Part shown: positions 41,766-49,685 of the stretch, in pieces
Numbering within the stretch: position 1 is the stretch's first letter
Layout of the letters: each line of letters begins with the position of its first letter
Source of the DNA: Leifsonia sp. Root112D2
GTDB lineage: Bacteria; Actinomycetota; Actinomycetes; Actinomycetales; Microbacteriaceae
Assembly: GCF_001424905.1 (NCBI RefSeq)
Contig: NZ_LMCU01000001.1
Location: 1,915,480 to 1,979,479, forward strand
Length of the DNA: 64,000 nucleotides
Reading direction: 5' to 3'
The notes under the pieces: model-generated
What the model saw: only the letters and a program-made list of their open reading frames with translations
What the model was told of the DNA's origin: nothing
Database searches by the model: none
Made by a program: the position numbers and the translations under genes

Positions 41766-43430
41766 TCAGCGCCAGCTCGGTAACCAGATGTGCAACTGCC
41801 AGTACCAGAACGGCACCTGTTGTCCTGTCCAGAGCGGGTAGAAGAACACGCTGATGGCGAGTACGAAGGCCAGGAATATCGCGGTCACCAGCAGTCCGCG
41901 CTTGCGCCGCCATGCGGCATCCGTTCGTGTTCCGATGATCAGGCTTATCACGAAGGCGAGGCCGAGAATCAGGTACGGCTCGAAGGCGATCGTGTAGAAC
42001 TGGAAGACCGTGCGACCGGTATAGAGCAGCCAGGGCAGGTAGCCCGCGGCGAGGCCCATGAGAATAAGGCCGACCTTCCACTCGCGGTAACGCGCCAGCC
42101 TGTAGACGAGGTAGAACGCGCAGGCGGCGGCGGCCCACCAGATCAGCGGGTTGCCGATCGAGGTGATAGCCGACGAGCAATTGGCCGAGGCGCAGCCGTT
42201 CTGCCCGAGCGAGGAGCCCGCGTAGTACATGCTGGTGGGCCGAATCATGAACAGCCACGTCAGCGGATTCGCCTGGTAGGGGTGCGGCACGTGCAGGTTG
42301 ATGCTGTAGCCGTACATCGCGGTCTGGTAGTGCCAGAGGTTCTGGAACCACAACGGCACCCAATTGAGCGCGCCGGCCCACGGCTGCCCATCCGTCTGGG
42401 CCCAGTGCCGGTAGTAACCGCCGCTTGTGACGAGCCAGCCCGTCCACGTGGCGATATACGTGACCAGCGCGAGCGGAACCATGAGCAGGAAGGTTGCCGG
42501 GCCCTGCTTCAGGATGCTTGCGCTGATCCAGAACGGAATGCCGGCGCGCCGTCGAGCCACGGCATCCACCACGACAACGTAGACGGCGAAGAACGCGAGA
42601 AAGTAGAGCCCGCTCCATTTGACTCCGCTGCACAGGCCGAGCAGAACCGCGGCCGTAAGCAGCCAGGGGCGCCACCACAGGGTCGGCCCCCAGTCGGCGG
42701 GGCCGCCGGCCAGACGCCGTCGTGCGACCTTCGCGTCGAGCCGCCGTTGAAACCAGCCGCGGTCCAACAGCAGGCAGCCGAAGGCGAGCAGAGCCAGAAA
42801 CATGACCGAACCGTCGAGCAGCGCCACCCGGCTCATCACGATGGCATGGCCGTCGACCGCCATGAGCAGGCCGGCAATGGTGGCCACGAGCGTGGAGCGG
42901 AACAGGCGCCGCGCGATCAGCATGACGAGCACGACCGCGAGAATGCCCACGATGGCCGTGCTGATGCGCCAGCCCACGCTGTTGCCCGCGCCGAAGACGG
43001 CAAGACCGAGCGAGATCATCCATTTGCCGAACGGCGGATGCGCGACAAACGACGGCGCGGAGGTGAAGATATCGGTGTCGCCGGCATTGAACTTCGTGTC
43101 GGCGTCGGCCGGCCAGCTGGCCTCGTAGCCGAGGTGCATGAGCGTGTACGAGTCCTTCACATAGAAGGTCTCGTCGAAGACGAGCACGTGCGGGTTGCCG
43201 AGATTCCACAGCCGCAGCACCGCCGCAAGCAGCGTGACGGCGAGCGGCGCGCCCCAGTACCAGAGACGCTGGCGCGCGGGCGTGTACACGGTGCGAGCCC
43301 ACCAGTCGTCGAAGCGGCTGCCGCGCGGTTCGGCCGCGTGCTCGGCGGTGTGTTCGAGGGTCGGGGTCGTCACGGCCGACGGCGCTGCGCCCACAACGGC
43401 GTCGAAGTCGTCGGGAGGCGTCGAGGTCAC
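41766..43430 (-). CDS. pmt: Polyprenyl-phosphate-mannose protein mannosyltransferase
   Basis: The 554-residue membrane protein is the actinobacterial Pmt, a GT39 enzyme. The catalytic Asp-Glu pair occurs in V-F-D-E-T-F-Y-V-K-D near residue 86. About eleven helices and a periplasmic loop with A-H-P-P-F-G-K-W and A-M-Y-G-Y-S-I-N-L-H are visible. It transfers mannose from polyprenyl phosphate to secreted proteins during Sec export. It diverges from rsmI with a 40-base gap, an arrangement also found in Mycobacterium. Confidence 0.94.
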   Translation of the reverse strand: MTSTPPDDFDAVVGAAPSAVTTPTLEHTAEHAAEPRGSRFDDWWARTVYTPARQRLWYWGAPLAVTLLAAVLRLWNLGNPHVLVFDETFYVKDSYTLMHLGYEASWPADADTKFNAGDTDIFTSAPSFVAHPPFGKWMISLGLAVFGAGNSVGWRISTAIVGILAVVLVMLIARRLFRSTLVATIAGLLMAVDGHAIVMSRVALLDGSVMFLALLAFGCLLLDRGWFQRRLDAKVARRRLAGGPADWGPTLWWRPWLLTAAVLLGLCSGVKWSGLYFLAFFAVYVVVVDAVARRRAGIPFWISASILKQGPATFLLMVPLALVTYIATWTGWLVTSGGYYRHWAQTDGQPWAGALNWVPLWFQNLWHYQTAMYGYSINLHVPHPYQANPLTWLFMIRPTSMYYAGSSLGQNGCASANCSSAITSIGNPLIWWAAAACAFYLVYRLARYREWKVGLILMGLAAGYLPWLLYTGRTVFQFYTIAFEPYLILGLAFVISLIIGTRTDAAWRRKRGLLVTAIFLAFVLAISVFFYPLWTGQQVPFWYWQLHIWLPSWR

Positions 43431-43470
43431 CCTGCCATGCTAGTGAGCGTAAGGCTGTCAGACTGGCAGC

Positions 43471-44292
43471 ATGATCATCCTGGCCGGCACACCCATAGGA
43501 AATCTGAAGGATGCGTCGGCCCGGCTCGTCGAGGCCCTGGAGCAGGCCGCCGTGGTAGCCGCGGAGGACACGCGGGTGACCCAACGTCTGTTGGCCGGGC
43601 TCGGCATCCGAAACCGGCCACGCCTGATAGCGCTGCACGACCACAATGAGCGCGAGAAGGCCGCCGAACTCGTGGAGCTCGCGCGCGACGCGGACCTTCT
43701 GGTTCTCAGCGACGCGGGCATGCCCACCGTCTCCGACCCCGGCTTCCATCTCGTGGATGCCGCGATCGCCGCCGACGTGCAGGTCACCGCCATTCCCGGC
43801 CCGTCTGCCGTGCTGACCGCGCTCGCCGTCTCAGGGCTGCCCACCGATCGGTTCACCTTCGAGGGCTTTCTGCCGCGCAAGAGCGGTGATCGGCTCGCGA
43901 GCCTGCGACGGCTCGCGAACGAGCAGCGCACGATGGTGTTCTTCGAGTCGCCGAACCGCATTGCCGCCTCGCTGGCGGATGTCGCATCCGCGCTGGGCGA
44001 GAGCCGGCGCGTTGCCGTGTGCCGTGAGCTCACCAAGCTCTACGAGCAGGTGAAACGGGGCACAGCGGCCGAACTGGCCGAATGGGCCGCCGAGGGCGTG
44101 CGTGGCGAGATCTGCATCGTGGTAGCCGGCGCGCCCGCTCGCGACGCCGATCCGGATGCCGCGCTCGGCCAGGTACTCGCGCTCGTCGCCGATGGCATGC
44201 GTCTCAAAGAAGCCGCCGCCGAGGTGGCTGACGCCACCGGCCTCGGCAAACGCGAGCTCTACCAGGCTGCGCTCGCCGCACGCCGTTCGTAA
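43471..44292 (+). CDS. rsmI: 16S rRNA (cytidine1402-2'-O)-methyltransferase
   Basis: The 273-residue protein carries the tetrapyrrole-methylase-fold marks of RsmI: M-I-I-L-A-G-T-P-I-G-N-L at the start, A-A-E-D-T-R-V-T near residue 30, S-D-A-G-M-P-T-V-S-D-P-G near residue 80 and F-F-E-S-P-N-R near residue 155. It methylates C1402 in the 16S rRNA decoding centre with S-adenosylmethionine. It diverges from pmt. Beyond its stop lies an inverted repeat that can act as terminator. Confidence 0.96.
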   Translation: MIILAGTPIGNLKDASARLVEALEQAAVVAAEDTRVTQRLLAGLGIRNRPRLIALHDHNEREKAAELVELARDADLLVLSDAGMPTVSDPGFHLVDAAIAADVQVTAIPGPSAVLTALAVSGLPTDRFTFEGFLPRKSGDRLASLRRLANEQRTMVFFESPNRIAASLADVASALGESRRVAVCRELTKLYEQVKRGTAAELAEWAAEGVRGEICIVVAGAPARDADPDAALGQVLALVADGMRLKEAAAEVADATGLGKRELYQAALAARRS

Positions 44293-44308
44293 TCCGGCCT
44301 TGACGCCC

Positions 44309-44376
44309 GACCGGACTTTTCACGCAAGACCGGACAAATCGACGGAATCTTCCGGTTGAGCGCCAAAAGTCCGGTC
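44309..44376. repeat. Inverted repeat GACCGGACTTTT...AAAAGTCCGGTC after rsmI
   Basis: GACCGGACTTTT at 44309-44320 and AAAAGTCCGGTC at 44365-44376 are perfect 12-base complements spaced by 44 bases. A third copy of GACCGGAC lies between them at 44328-44335. The first arm, with its T-run, could pair to end rsmI transcription. The spacing is long for a simple terminator. Confidence 0.6.
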
Positions 44377-44384
44377 TAGCGTGC

Positions 44385-44475
44385 GCGCCCCGTGCGCCTC
44401 GTGCGCCCCGTGCGCGGCCCGTGCGTGCCTGCGGGCGTGCGTGACTGCGGGCGTGCGTGCAGGCAGGCAGCGGCG
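44385..44475 (+). repeat. GTGCG-rich low-complexity stretch
   Basis: The bases repeat GTGCGC/CGTGCG several times and contain a direct repeat GCGGGCGTGCGTG at 44431-44443 and 44447-44459. The stretch lies between rsmI and the epimerase gene and does not code convincingly in any frame. It may be a slippage-prone spacer. Confidence 0.5.
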
Positions 44476-44503
44476 CGGGGGCCGCAACCGTTACGGTGGG
44501 GCC

Positions 44504-45475
44504 ATGAAGTTCGTCATCGCCGGTGGAAGCGGCGCCTTGGGGCGCGCCGTCGCCGACCACCGCACGCGGCTCGGTGACGACGTTGTTGTACTGACGCGTC
44601 GATCAACCGGTGCATCCGGTGCCCGCGAGGTGCTCTGGGATGGTGAAAGCCCGGGGCCCTGGCAGCAGGAACTCGACGGCGCCGTGCTGCTCAACCTCGC
44701 CGGCGAGATAGTTGACCAGCGTCCGACAAGGCGCACGATCAACCGCCTGGCGGAGTCGCGGGTGCGCCCCACACGGGCACTCGTCGAAGCCGCGAGACAG
44801 GCGCCGCCGATCCGGTGGCTGCAGATGAGCACGACGGCCATCTACGGAGACGGCGGCGACACGGTGATTCGGGAGGGGTATCCGGTGCGGGAGGGCCCGG
44901 CCCAGATGACCGGCGTCGCCACGGCATGGGAGCGGGCGGCGCACCCCGCCGCCGCGCTCACGAGCCAGGTGATCCTGCACACCGGCATCGTGCTGCAGGC
45001 CAACACCCCGGCGCTGGATCGCCTGCTCTCGATGACGCGCTGGGGACTCGGCGGCCGAGTGGGCCCGGGCACCCAGTGGATCACCTGGCTGCACATCGCC
45101 GATTTTCTTGGCATCGTCGACGCGCTCGTTTCGGGCGACGGTGCAATGGAGGGCGACGGTGCAACGCACGGCCTCGGCACCATCGACGGCGTCGTGCACG
45201 TGTGCACACCTGGGCCGGTGCGGAACGCCGAACTGATGGCGCAACTCCGGCATGCGCTGGGGCGCGGATGGGCGCCGCCGACACCCGCACCCCTGGTCAG
45301 GCTGGGTGCGCCCCTGCTGGGCACGGATGCGAAGCTCGCGCTTCTCGGGCGTCGCTGCCTTCCGCAGCGGCTCACCGACGGCGGCTACGAATTCCGTTAT
45401 CCCGAACTTGGCGCGGCGATCAGCGACCTCATCTCCGAGGCGCAGCTTTCGAAAGCACAGGCCGCGAAAGCGTAA
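44504..45475 (+). CDS. TIGR01777-family NAD(P)-dependent epimerase/dehydratase-like protein
   Basis: The ATG at 44504 gives 323 residues beginning M-K-F-V-I-A-G-G-S-G-A-L-G-R, the Rossmann nucleotide loop. The middle has L-L-N-L-A-G-E near residue 65, where TIGR01777 members carry G-E, and S-T-T-A-I-Y-G near residue 110. The C-terminus shows L-G-R-R-C-L-P-Q-R-L, common in this family. These SDR-fold proteins have unclear roles, with some linked to cell division or lipid metabolism. No operon partner is seen. Its upstream sequence is a GTGCG-rich repeat. Confidence 0.9.
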   Translation: MKFVIAGGSGALGRAVADHRTRLGDDVVVLTRRSTGASGAREVLWDGESPGPWQQELDGAVLLNLAGEIVDQRPTRRTINRLAESRVRPTRALVEAARQAPPIRWLQMSTTAIYGDGGDTVIREGYPVREGPAQMTGVATAWERAAHPAAALTSQVILHTGIVLQANTPALDRLLSMTRWGLGGRVGPGTQWITWLHIADFLGIVDALVSGDGAMEGDGATHGLGTIDGVVHVCTPGPVRNAELMAQLRHALGRGWAPPTPAPLVRLGAPLLGTDAKLALLGRRCLPQRLTDGGYEFRYPELGAAISDLISEAQLSKAQAAKA

Positions 45476-45572
45476 CCGACCGCTCGGCGACCATGGCGGC
45501 ATTGCAAGCTGAGGCCTAGCGTGGGCAGCGAATCCACGGCCGCGCGTTGTGCGGCGGGCAAGGGGGCACGAG

Positions 45573-46148
45573 ATGAGCGTGAGCAAACTGGCCGTTCGAG
45601 TCGTTATCGGGGGCCTCTTCTTCGGGCATGGCATGCAGAAGCTGACGGGCTGGTTCGGCGGCGGCGGGCTGGAGGGCACGGACGCGATGATGGAGGCCAC
45701 CGATATGCGGCCGGCTCGGCGTAACTCCATTGCGGCGGGTGTGACAGAGGCCGCGAGTGGCACGCTGCTCGCCGCTGGCCTGGCCACGCCCGTTGCCGCG
45801 GCAGGGCTGATCGGCGTCATGACCACGGCCATTCGCAAGGTGCACGGCAAGAATGGGCCGTGGAACAGCGACCGCGGCTGGGAGTACAACGCCGTGCTCA
45901 TCGCCACCCTCACCGCGCTGGCGGCCAACGGCCCCGGCAGGCTCTCGCTCGATGCCGCGCTGCATCGTGTGCGTTCGGGGCCGCAGTGGGGCTTCTTCGC
46001 GCTCGCGGCGGGGGTCGTGTCATCCGCAGTGCTCATCGAACTCGGCCGCAGGGGCGCACGAGCCACGGATGCGGGGGCCACGAACGCTGGAACGCAGCCG
46101 CCTGAGCCGCCCGAGGCGGAACAGGAGGAGGCCGAGGACAACGCCTGA
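45573..46148 (+). CDS. DoxX-family membrane protein
   Basis: From the ATG at 45573 the product has 191 residues and four helices with the DoxX pattern: G-L-F-F-G-H-G-M-Q-K-L-T-G-W-F near residue 15, T-E-A-A-S-G-T-L-L-A-A-G-L near residue 57 and A-V-L-I-A-T-L-T-A-L near residue 110. The last 30 residues form a proline/glutamate-rich tail. DoxX proteins are membrane partners of oxidoreductases in oxidative-stress complexes in mycobacteria; here no such partner is near. The in-frame start at 45549 is less likely. Confidence 0.9.
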   Translation: MSVSKLAVRVVIGGLFFGHGMQKLTGWFGGGGLEGTDAMMEATDMRPARRNSIAAGVTEAASGTLLAAGLATPVAAAGLIGVMTTAIRKVHGKNGPWNSDRGWEYNAVLIATLTALAANGPGRLSLDAALHRVRSGPQWGFFALAAGVVSSAVLIELGRRGARATDAGATNAGTQPPEPPEAEQEEAEDNA

Positions 46149-46217
46149 ACACCGTGCCCTCATCGCCCCGCGGTAACAGAAGCGGATGCCTCGCGCCCGC
46201 CGTTTAGACTGGTCACC

Positions 46218-47795
46218 ATGCCCGACGCCTCCTCGTTCTACATCACGACGCCGATTTTCTATGTGAATGATGTTCCGCACATCGGGCACGCCTACACGGA
46301 GGTGGCGGCGGACGTGCTGGCACGCTGGCATCGCCAGGCCGGAGACGACACCTGGCTGCTGACCGGCACGGACGAGCACGGCCAGAAGATTCTGCGCACG
46401 GCGACGGCAAACGGCACGACGCCCAAGGAATGGGCGGACAAACTCGTCGCCGAATCGTGGCAGCCGCTGCTGAAGACCGTCGACATCGCCAACGACGACT
46501 TCATCCGCACCACCGACGAGCGGCACGAGAAGAACGTGCAACTGTTCGTGCAGCGCCTGCACGATGCCGGGCACATCTACGCCGGCGAATACGAGGCCCT
46601 GTACTGCGTGGGCTGCGAGGAGTTCAAACCGCAGAGTGAGATCATCGACGGCACCGGCGAATATGAGGGCCAGAAGGTCTGCGCCATCCACTCGAAGCCG
46701 CTCGAGCTGCTGCAGGAGAAGAACTACTTCTTTCGCATGAGCGAATTCGCCGACAGGCTGCTCGCCCTCTACGAGAGCCGCCCCGACTTCGTGCAGCCCG
46801 AGTCGGCGCGCAACGAGGTCATCGCCTTCGTGCGCCAGGGCCTCTCCGACCTCTCGATCTCGCGTTCCAGCTTCGACTGGGGCATCAAGGTGCCGTGGGA
46901 CGACTCGCACGTCGTCTACGTGTGGTTCGACGCGCTGCTCAACTACATCACCGCCGTCGGCTACGGCCAGGACGATGCCGCCTTCGACCGCCGCTGGCCC
47001 GGCACTCACATCGTGGGTAAAGACATCCTGCGCTTTCACGCCGTGATCTGGCCCGCCATGCTCATGGCCGCCGGTCTCGAGGTTCCTGCAAAGGTGTTCG
47101 CCCACGGCTGGCTGCTTGTCGGCGGCGAGAAGATGAGCAAGTCGAAGCTGACGGGCATCGCGCCGAGCCAGATCACCGAGACGTTCGGCTCCGACGCCTT
47201 TCGCTACTACTTCATGCGCGCCATCAATTTCGGCCAGGACGGCTCGTTCAGCTGGGAGGATCTGGCCGCGCGCTATCAGGCCGAACTCGCCAACGGCTTC
47301 GGCAACCTGGCCTCCCGCGTTGTGGCCATGGTCAACCGGTACTTCGACGGCGTGGTGCCCGGGGCCGGCGCATACACGTCCGCCGACGAGGCCGTGCAGC
47401 GCGTGGTCGCCGAGGCGACGGATGCCGCTGACGCGTCGATCGCCTCGTTTGCGATCCACGACGCCATGAGCGCCATCTGGCGCATTGTCGACGAGCTCAA
47501 CGGCTACATCACGATTCAGGAGCCCTGGGTGCTGGCCAAGGACGAGGCCAGTCGCGAGCGACTCGGCACGGTGCTGTACACGGCGGCCGAGGGCCTTCGC
47601 GCGCTCGCCGTCTTGCTCAGTCCGGTCATTCCCGTCGCCACGACGAAGCTCTGGGCGGCGCTCGGCGCCTCGGCGCTCGGCCCGCTCGAGGCCCAGCCGC
47701 TTCGCGATGCGGGGCGCTGGGGCCAGTTGCCGCCCGGCGCATCCGTGAGCCCGCTCGAGGCCCTGTTCCCGCGTATCGAGGCCAGCAGTGAGTGA
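46218..47795 (+). CDS. metG: Methionyl-tRNA synthetase
   Basis: A 525-residue class I aminoacyl-tRNA synthetase with the HIGH-type motif P-H-I-G-H-A-Y near residue 20, the zinc-domain pair Y-C-V-G-C near residue 132 and K-M-S-K-S near residue 305. It attaches methionine to initiator and elongator tRNA-Met. The C-terminal EMAP-like extension is absent, as in many actinobacteria. It is the first gene of a compact run in which its last eight bases overlap the start of tatD. Confidence 0.98.
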   Translation: MPDASSFYITTPIFYVNDVPHIGHAYTEVAADVLARWHRQAGDDTWLLTGTDEHGQKILRTATANGTTPKEWADKLVAESWQPLLKTVDIANDDFIRTTDERHEKNVQLFVQRLHDAGHIYAGEYEALYCVGCEEFKPQSEIIDGTGEYEGQKVCAIHSKPLELLQEKNYFFRMSEFADRLLALYESRPDFVQPESARNEVIAFVRQGLSDLSISRSSFDWGIKVPWDDSHVVYVWFDALLNYITAVGYGQDDAAFDRRWPGTHIVGKDILRFHAVIWPAMLMAAGLEVPAKVFAHGWLLVGGEKMSKSKLTGIAPSQITETFGSDAFRYYFMRAINFGQDGSFSWEDLAARYQAELANGFGNLASRVVAMVNRYFDGVVPGAGAYTSADEAVQRVVAEATDAADASIASFAIHDAMSAIWRIVDELNGYITIQEPWVLAKDEASRERLGTVLYTAAEGLRALAVLLSPVIPVATTKLWAALGASALGPLEAQPLRDAGRWGQLPPGASVSPLEALFPRIEASSE

Positions 47796-48714
47796 CAACG
47801 CGCCCGTGCGATCGCGGCATCGCGACGGCAGTCGCGATCTCAGCTATCCTCCGCTGCCCGAGCCGCTCGTGGTGCCGGTTTACGACAACCACACGCATCT
47901 CGAAATCGCGGACGGGGAGAATCCGCTCGGGTACCGGGAGCAGCTCGATCGCGCATCGAGCGTCGGCATCCGCGGTGTCATCCAGGTGGGCACGGATGTC
48001 GAGACCTCGAGGTGGTCGGCCGAGACCGCCGCGATCGAGCCGCGCATGCTGGCGGCCGTGGCCATCCACCCCAATGATGCTCCCGAACTCGACAAGCGCG
48101 GTGAGCTCAACGACGGTCTGGCCGCGATAGCGGAGCTCGCCACCCGGCCCCGCGTGCGCGCCGTGGGTGAGACCGGCCTTGACTTCTTTCGCACCGAGGC
48201 GCCGGGGCGCGACGCACAGTTCCGTTCCTTCGAAGCCCACATCGAGATCGCGAAGCAAAATGATCTGGCGCTGCAGATTCACGACCGCGATGCCCACGCC
48301 GAGGTCATAGCAACGCTCAAGCGGGTCGGGGCGCCCGAGCGCACCGTCTTCCACTGCTTCTCGGGTGATGCCGAACTGGCCGAGATCTGCAGCGAGAACG
48401 GCTGGTATATGTCGTTCGCCGGCACCGTGACGTTCAAGAACGCCGACAATCTGCGCGCAGCGCTCGCCGCGGCGCCGCGCTCCCTGCTGCTCGTGGAGAC
48501 GGATGCCCCGTACCTCACGCCCACGCCGTACCGAGGCCGCCCCAACGCGCCGTACCTGATTCCGCACACGTTGCGGGCCATGGCCGAGCACCTGAACACG
48601 GATGTCTCGATGCTGGGCGCCCAGATCTCCTCCAACACCGAGCTGGTGTACGGCCGCTGGGATTCGGAGCCGGTCACCGCGCCCCCGACCGGCCCCCTCG
48701 GAGCCGTCGCGTGA
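47788..48714 (+). CDS. tatD: TatD-family metal-dependent DNase
   Basis: The 308-residue protein has a TIM-barrel metal site with Y-D-N-H-T-H-L-E near residue 32, the conserved G-E-T-G-L-D-F near residue 129, and later I-H-D-R-D-A and C-F-S-G-D. TatD proteins act as 3'-5' DNA exonucleases or in DNA repair. The GTG start lies within the last codons of metG. The end overlaps rsmA by four bases in GTGA. Confidence 0.95.
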   Translation: MSDNAPVRSRHRDGSRDLSYPPLPEPLVVPVYDNHTHLEIADGENPLGYREQLDRASSVGIRGVIQVGTDVETSRWSAETAAIEPRMLAAVAIHPNDAPELDKRGELNDGLAAIAELATRPRVRAVGETGLDFFRTEAPGRDAQFRSFEAHIEIAKQNDLALQIHDRDAHAEVIATLKRVGAPERTVFHCFSGDAELAEICSENGWYMSFAGTVTFKNADNLRAALAAAPRSLLLVETDAPYLTPTPYRGRPNAPYLIPHTLRAMAEHLNTDVSMLGAQISSNTELVYGRWDSEPVTAPPTGPLGAVA

Positions 48715-49595
48715 AGCTGTTGGGCCCGGCGGAGATTCGCGATCTGGCCGAACTGCTGAATCTCACACCCACCAAGAAGCTCGGTCAGAACTTCGTGATT
48801 GACGCCAACACCGTGCGCCGCATCGTGCGCGTTGCAGGGGTGCAGGCGGGCGACACGGTATTGGAGATCGGCCCAGGACTCGGCTCGCTCACCCTGGGCC
48901 TGCTCGAGGCGGATGCCGCGGTTGTGGCGGTCGAGATCGACGGCCGTCTTGCCGAGCAGCTGCCGCTCACCGTGCGGGCAATGGGGAGTTCGCTCCCTGC
49001 GGAGGCCGCTCGCGGCCGTCTCGATGGGCCGATCGCCGCGCTGACCGTGCTGCACCAGGACGCCATGCGGGTCACCGAGCTGCCCGGCACCCCGACGCGC
49101 CTCGTCGCCAACCTGCCGTACAACATCTCAGTTCCGGTGCTGCTGCACCTGCTCGAACACTTTCCGTCGATCCGCTCCGGCGTCGTCATGGTGCAGTCAG
49201 AAGTGGGTTTGCGCCTCGCGGCCGAGCCCGGTTCGAAGGTCTACGGCGGCCCGAGCGTGAAGGCGGCGTGGTACGGCCTATGGCGCGCTGCCGGGCAGGT
49301 CAGCCGCCAGGTTTTCTGGCCGGTGCCCAATGTCGACTCGATCCTCGTCGCCTTTCAGCGCGATGCCGAGCAGCCAGGCGACGACGCGCTGCGGCGGCGC
49401 ACCTTCGAGATCGTGGATGCCGCCTTCGGGCAGCGCCGCAAGATGCTGCGGCAGTCTCTCGCGAGCGTCTTCGGGGACTCGGCAGCGGCATCCGCGGCGC
49501 TGGAGAGCGCCGGGGTGCCTCCCACCTCGCGCGGCGAGCAGCTGACGATGCAGCACTTTCTCGCAATAGCCCGGGTTACGACTCCCGCTGGTTGA
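48711..49595 (+). CDS. rsmA: 16S rRNA adenine-N6,N6-dimethyltransferase (RsmA/KsgA)
   Basis: The 294-residue protein shows K-K-L-G-Q-N-F-V near residue 22, the SAM loop E-I-G-P-G-L-G-S-L-T near residue 51 and the catalytic N-L-P-Y-N-I-S near residue 129. It dimethylates the two adjacent adenines in helix 45 of 16S rRNA. It begins inside the tatD stop. In Mycobacterium rpfB lies between these genes; here it is absent. The last codons, T-P-A-G and stop, fall in the palindrome at 49584. Confidence 0.97.
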   Translation: MKLLGPAEIRDLAELLNLTPTKKLGQNFVIDANTVRRIVRVAGVQAGDTVLEIGPGLGSLTLGLLEADAAVVAVEIDGRLAEQLPLTVRAMGSSLPAEAARGRLDGPIAALTVLHQDAMRVTELPGTPTRLVANLPYNISVPVLLHLLEHFPSIRSGVVMVQSEVGLRLAAEPGSKVYGGPSVKAAWYGLWRAAGQVSRQVFWPVPNVDSILVAFQRDAEQPGDDALRRRTFEIVDAAFGQRRKMLRQSLASVFGDSAAASAALESAGVPPTSRGEQLTMQHFLAIARVTTPAG

Positions 49596-49685
49596 GGAGC
49601 CGTCAAGGAACGAGACGGCGTCTCGAAACCTGCGTGGCGCCACGCAGGTTTCGAGACGCTCGTTCCTCGCTCCTCAACCGGCGGG
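49584..49685. repeat. Large palindrome covering the 3' ends of two convergent genes
   Basis: CGTCTCGAAACCTGCGTGGC at 49619-49638 is directly followed by its exact complement at 49639-49658. Outside it, AGGAACGAG pairs with CTCGTTCCT and CCCGCTGGTTGAGGAGC pairs with GCTCCTCAACCGGCGGG with one mismatch. The outer arms contain the stop codons of both rsmA (TGA, 49593-49595) and the flavin monooxygenase gene (TCA, 49674-49676), and both proteins end in Pro-Ala-Gly. The structure should work as a two-way terminator and is probably a mobile repeat. Confidence 0.85.

Noticed and set aside
41659..43749. Long frames on both strands across pmt
   Set aside because: Pmt has the catalytic Asp-Glu and helices; the others are shadows.
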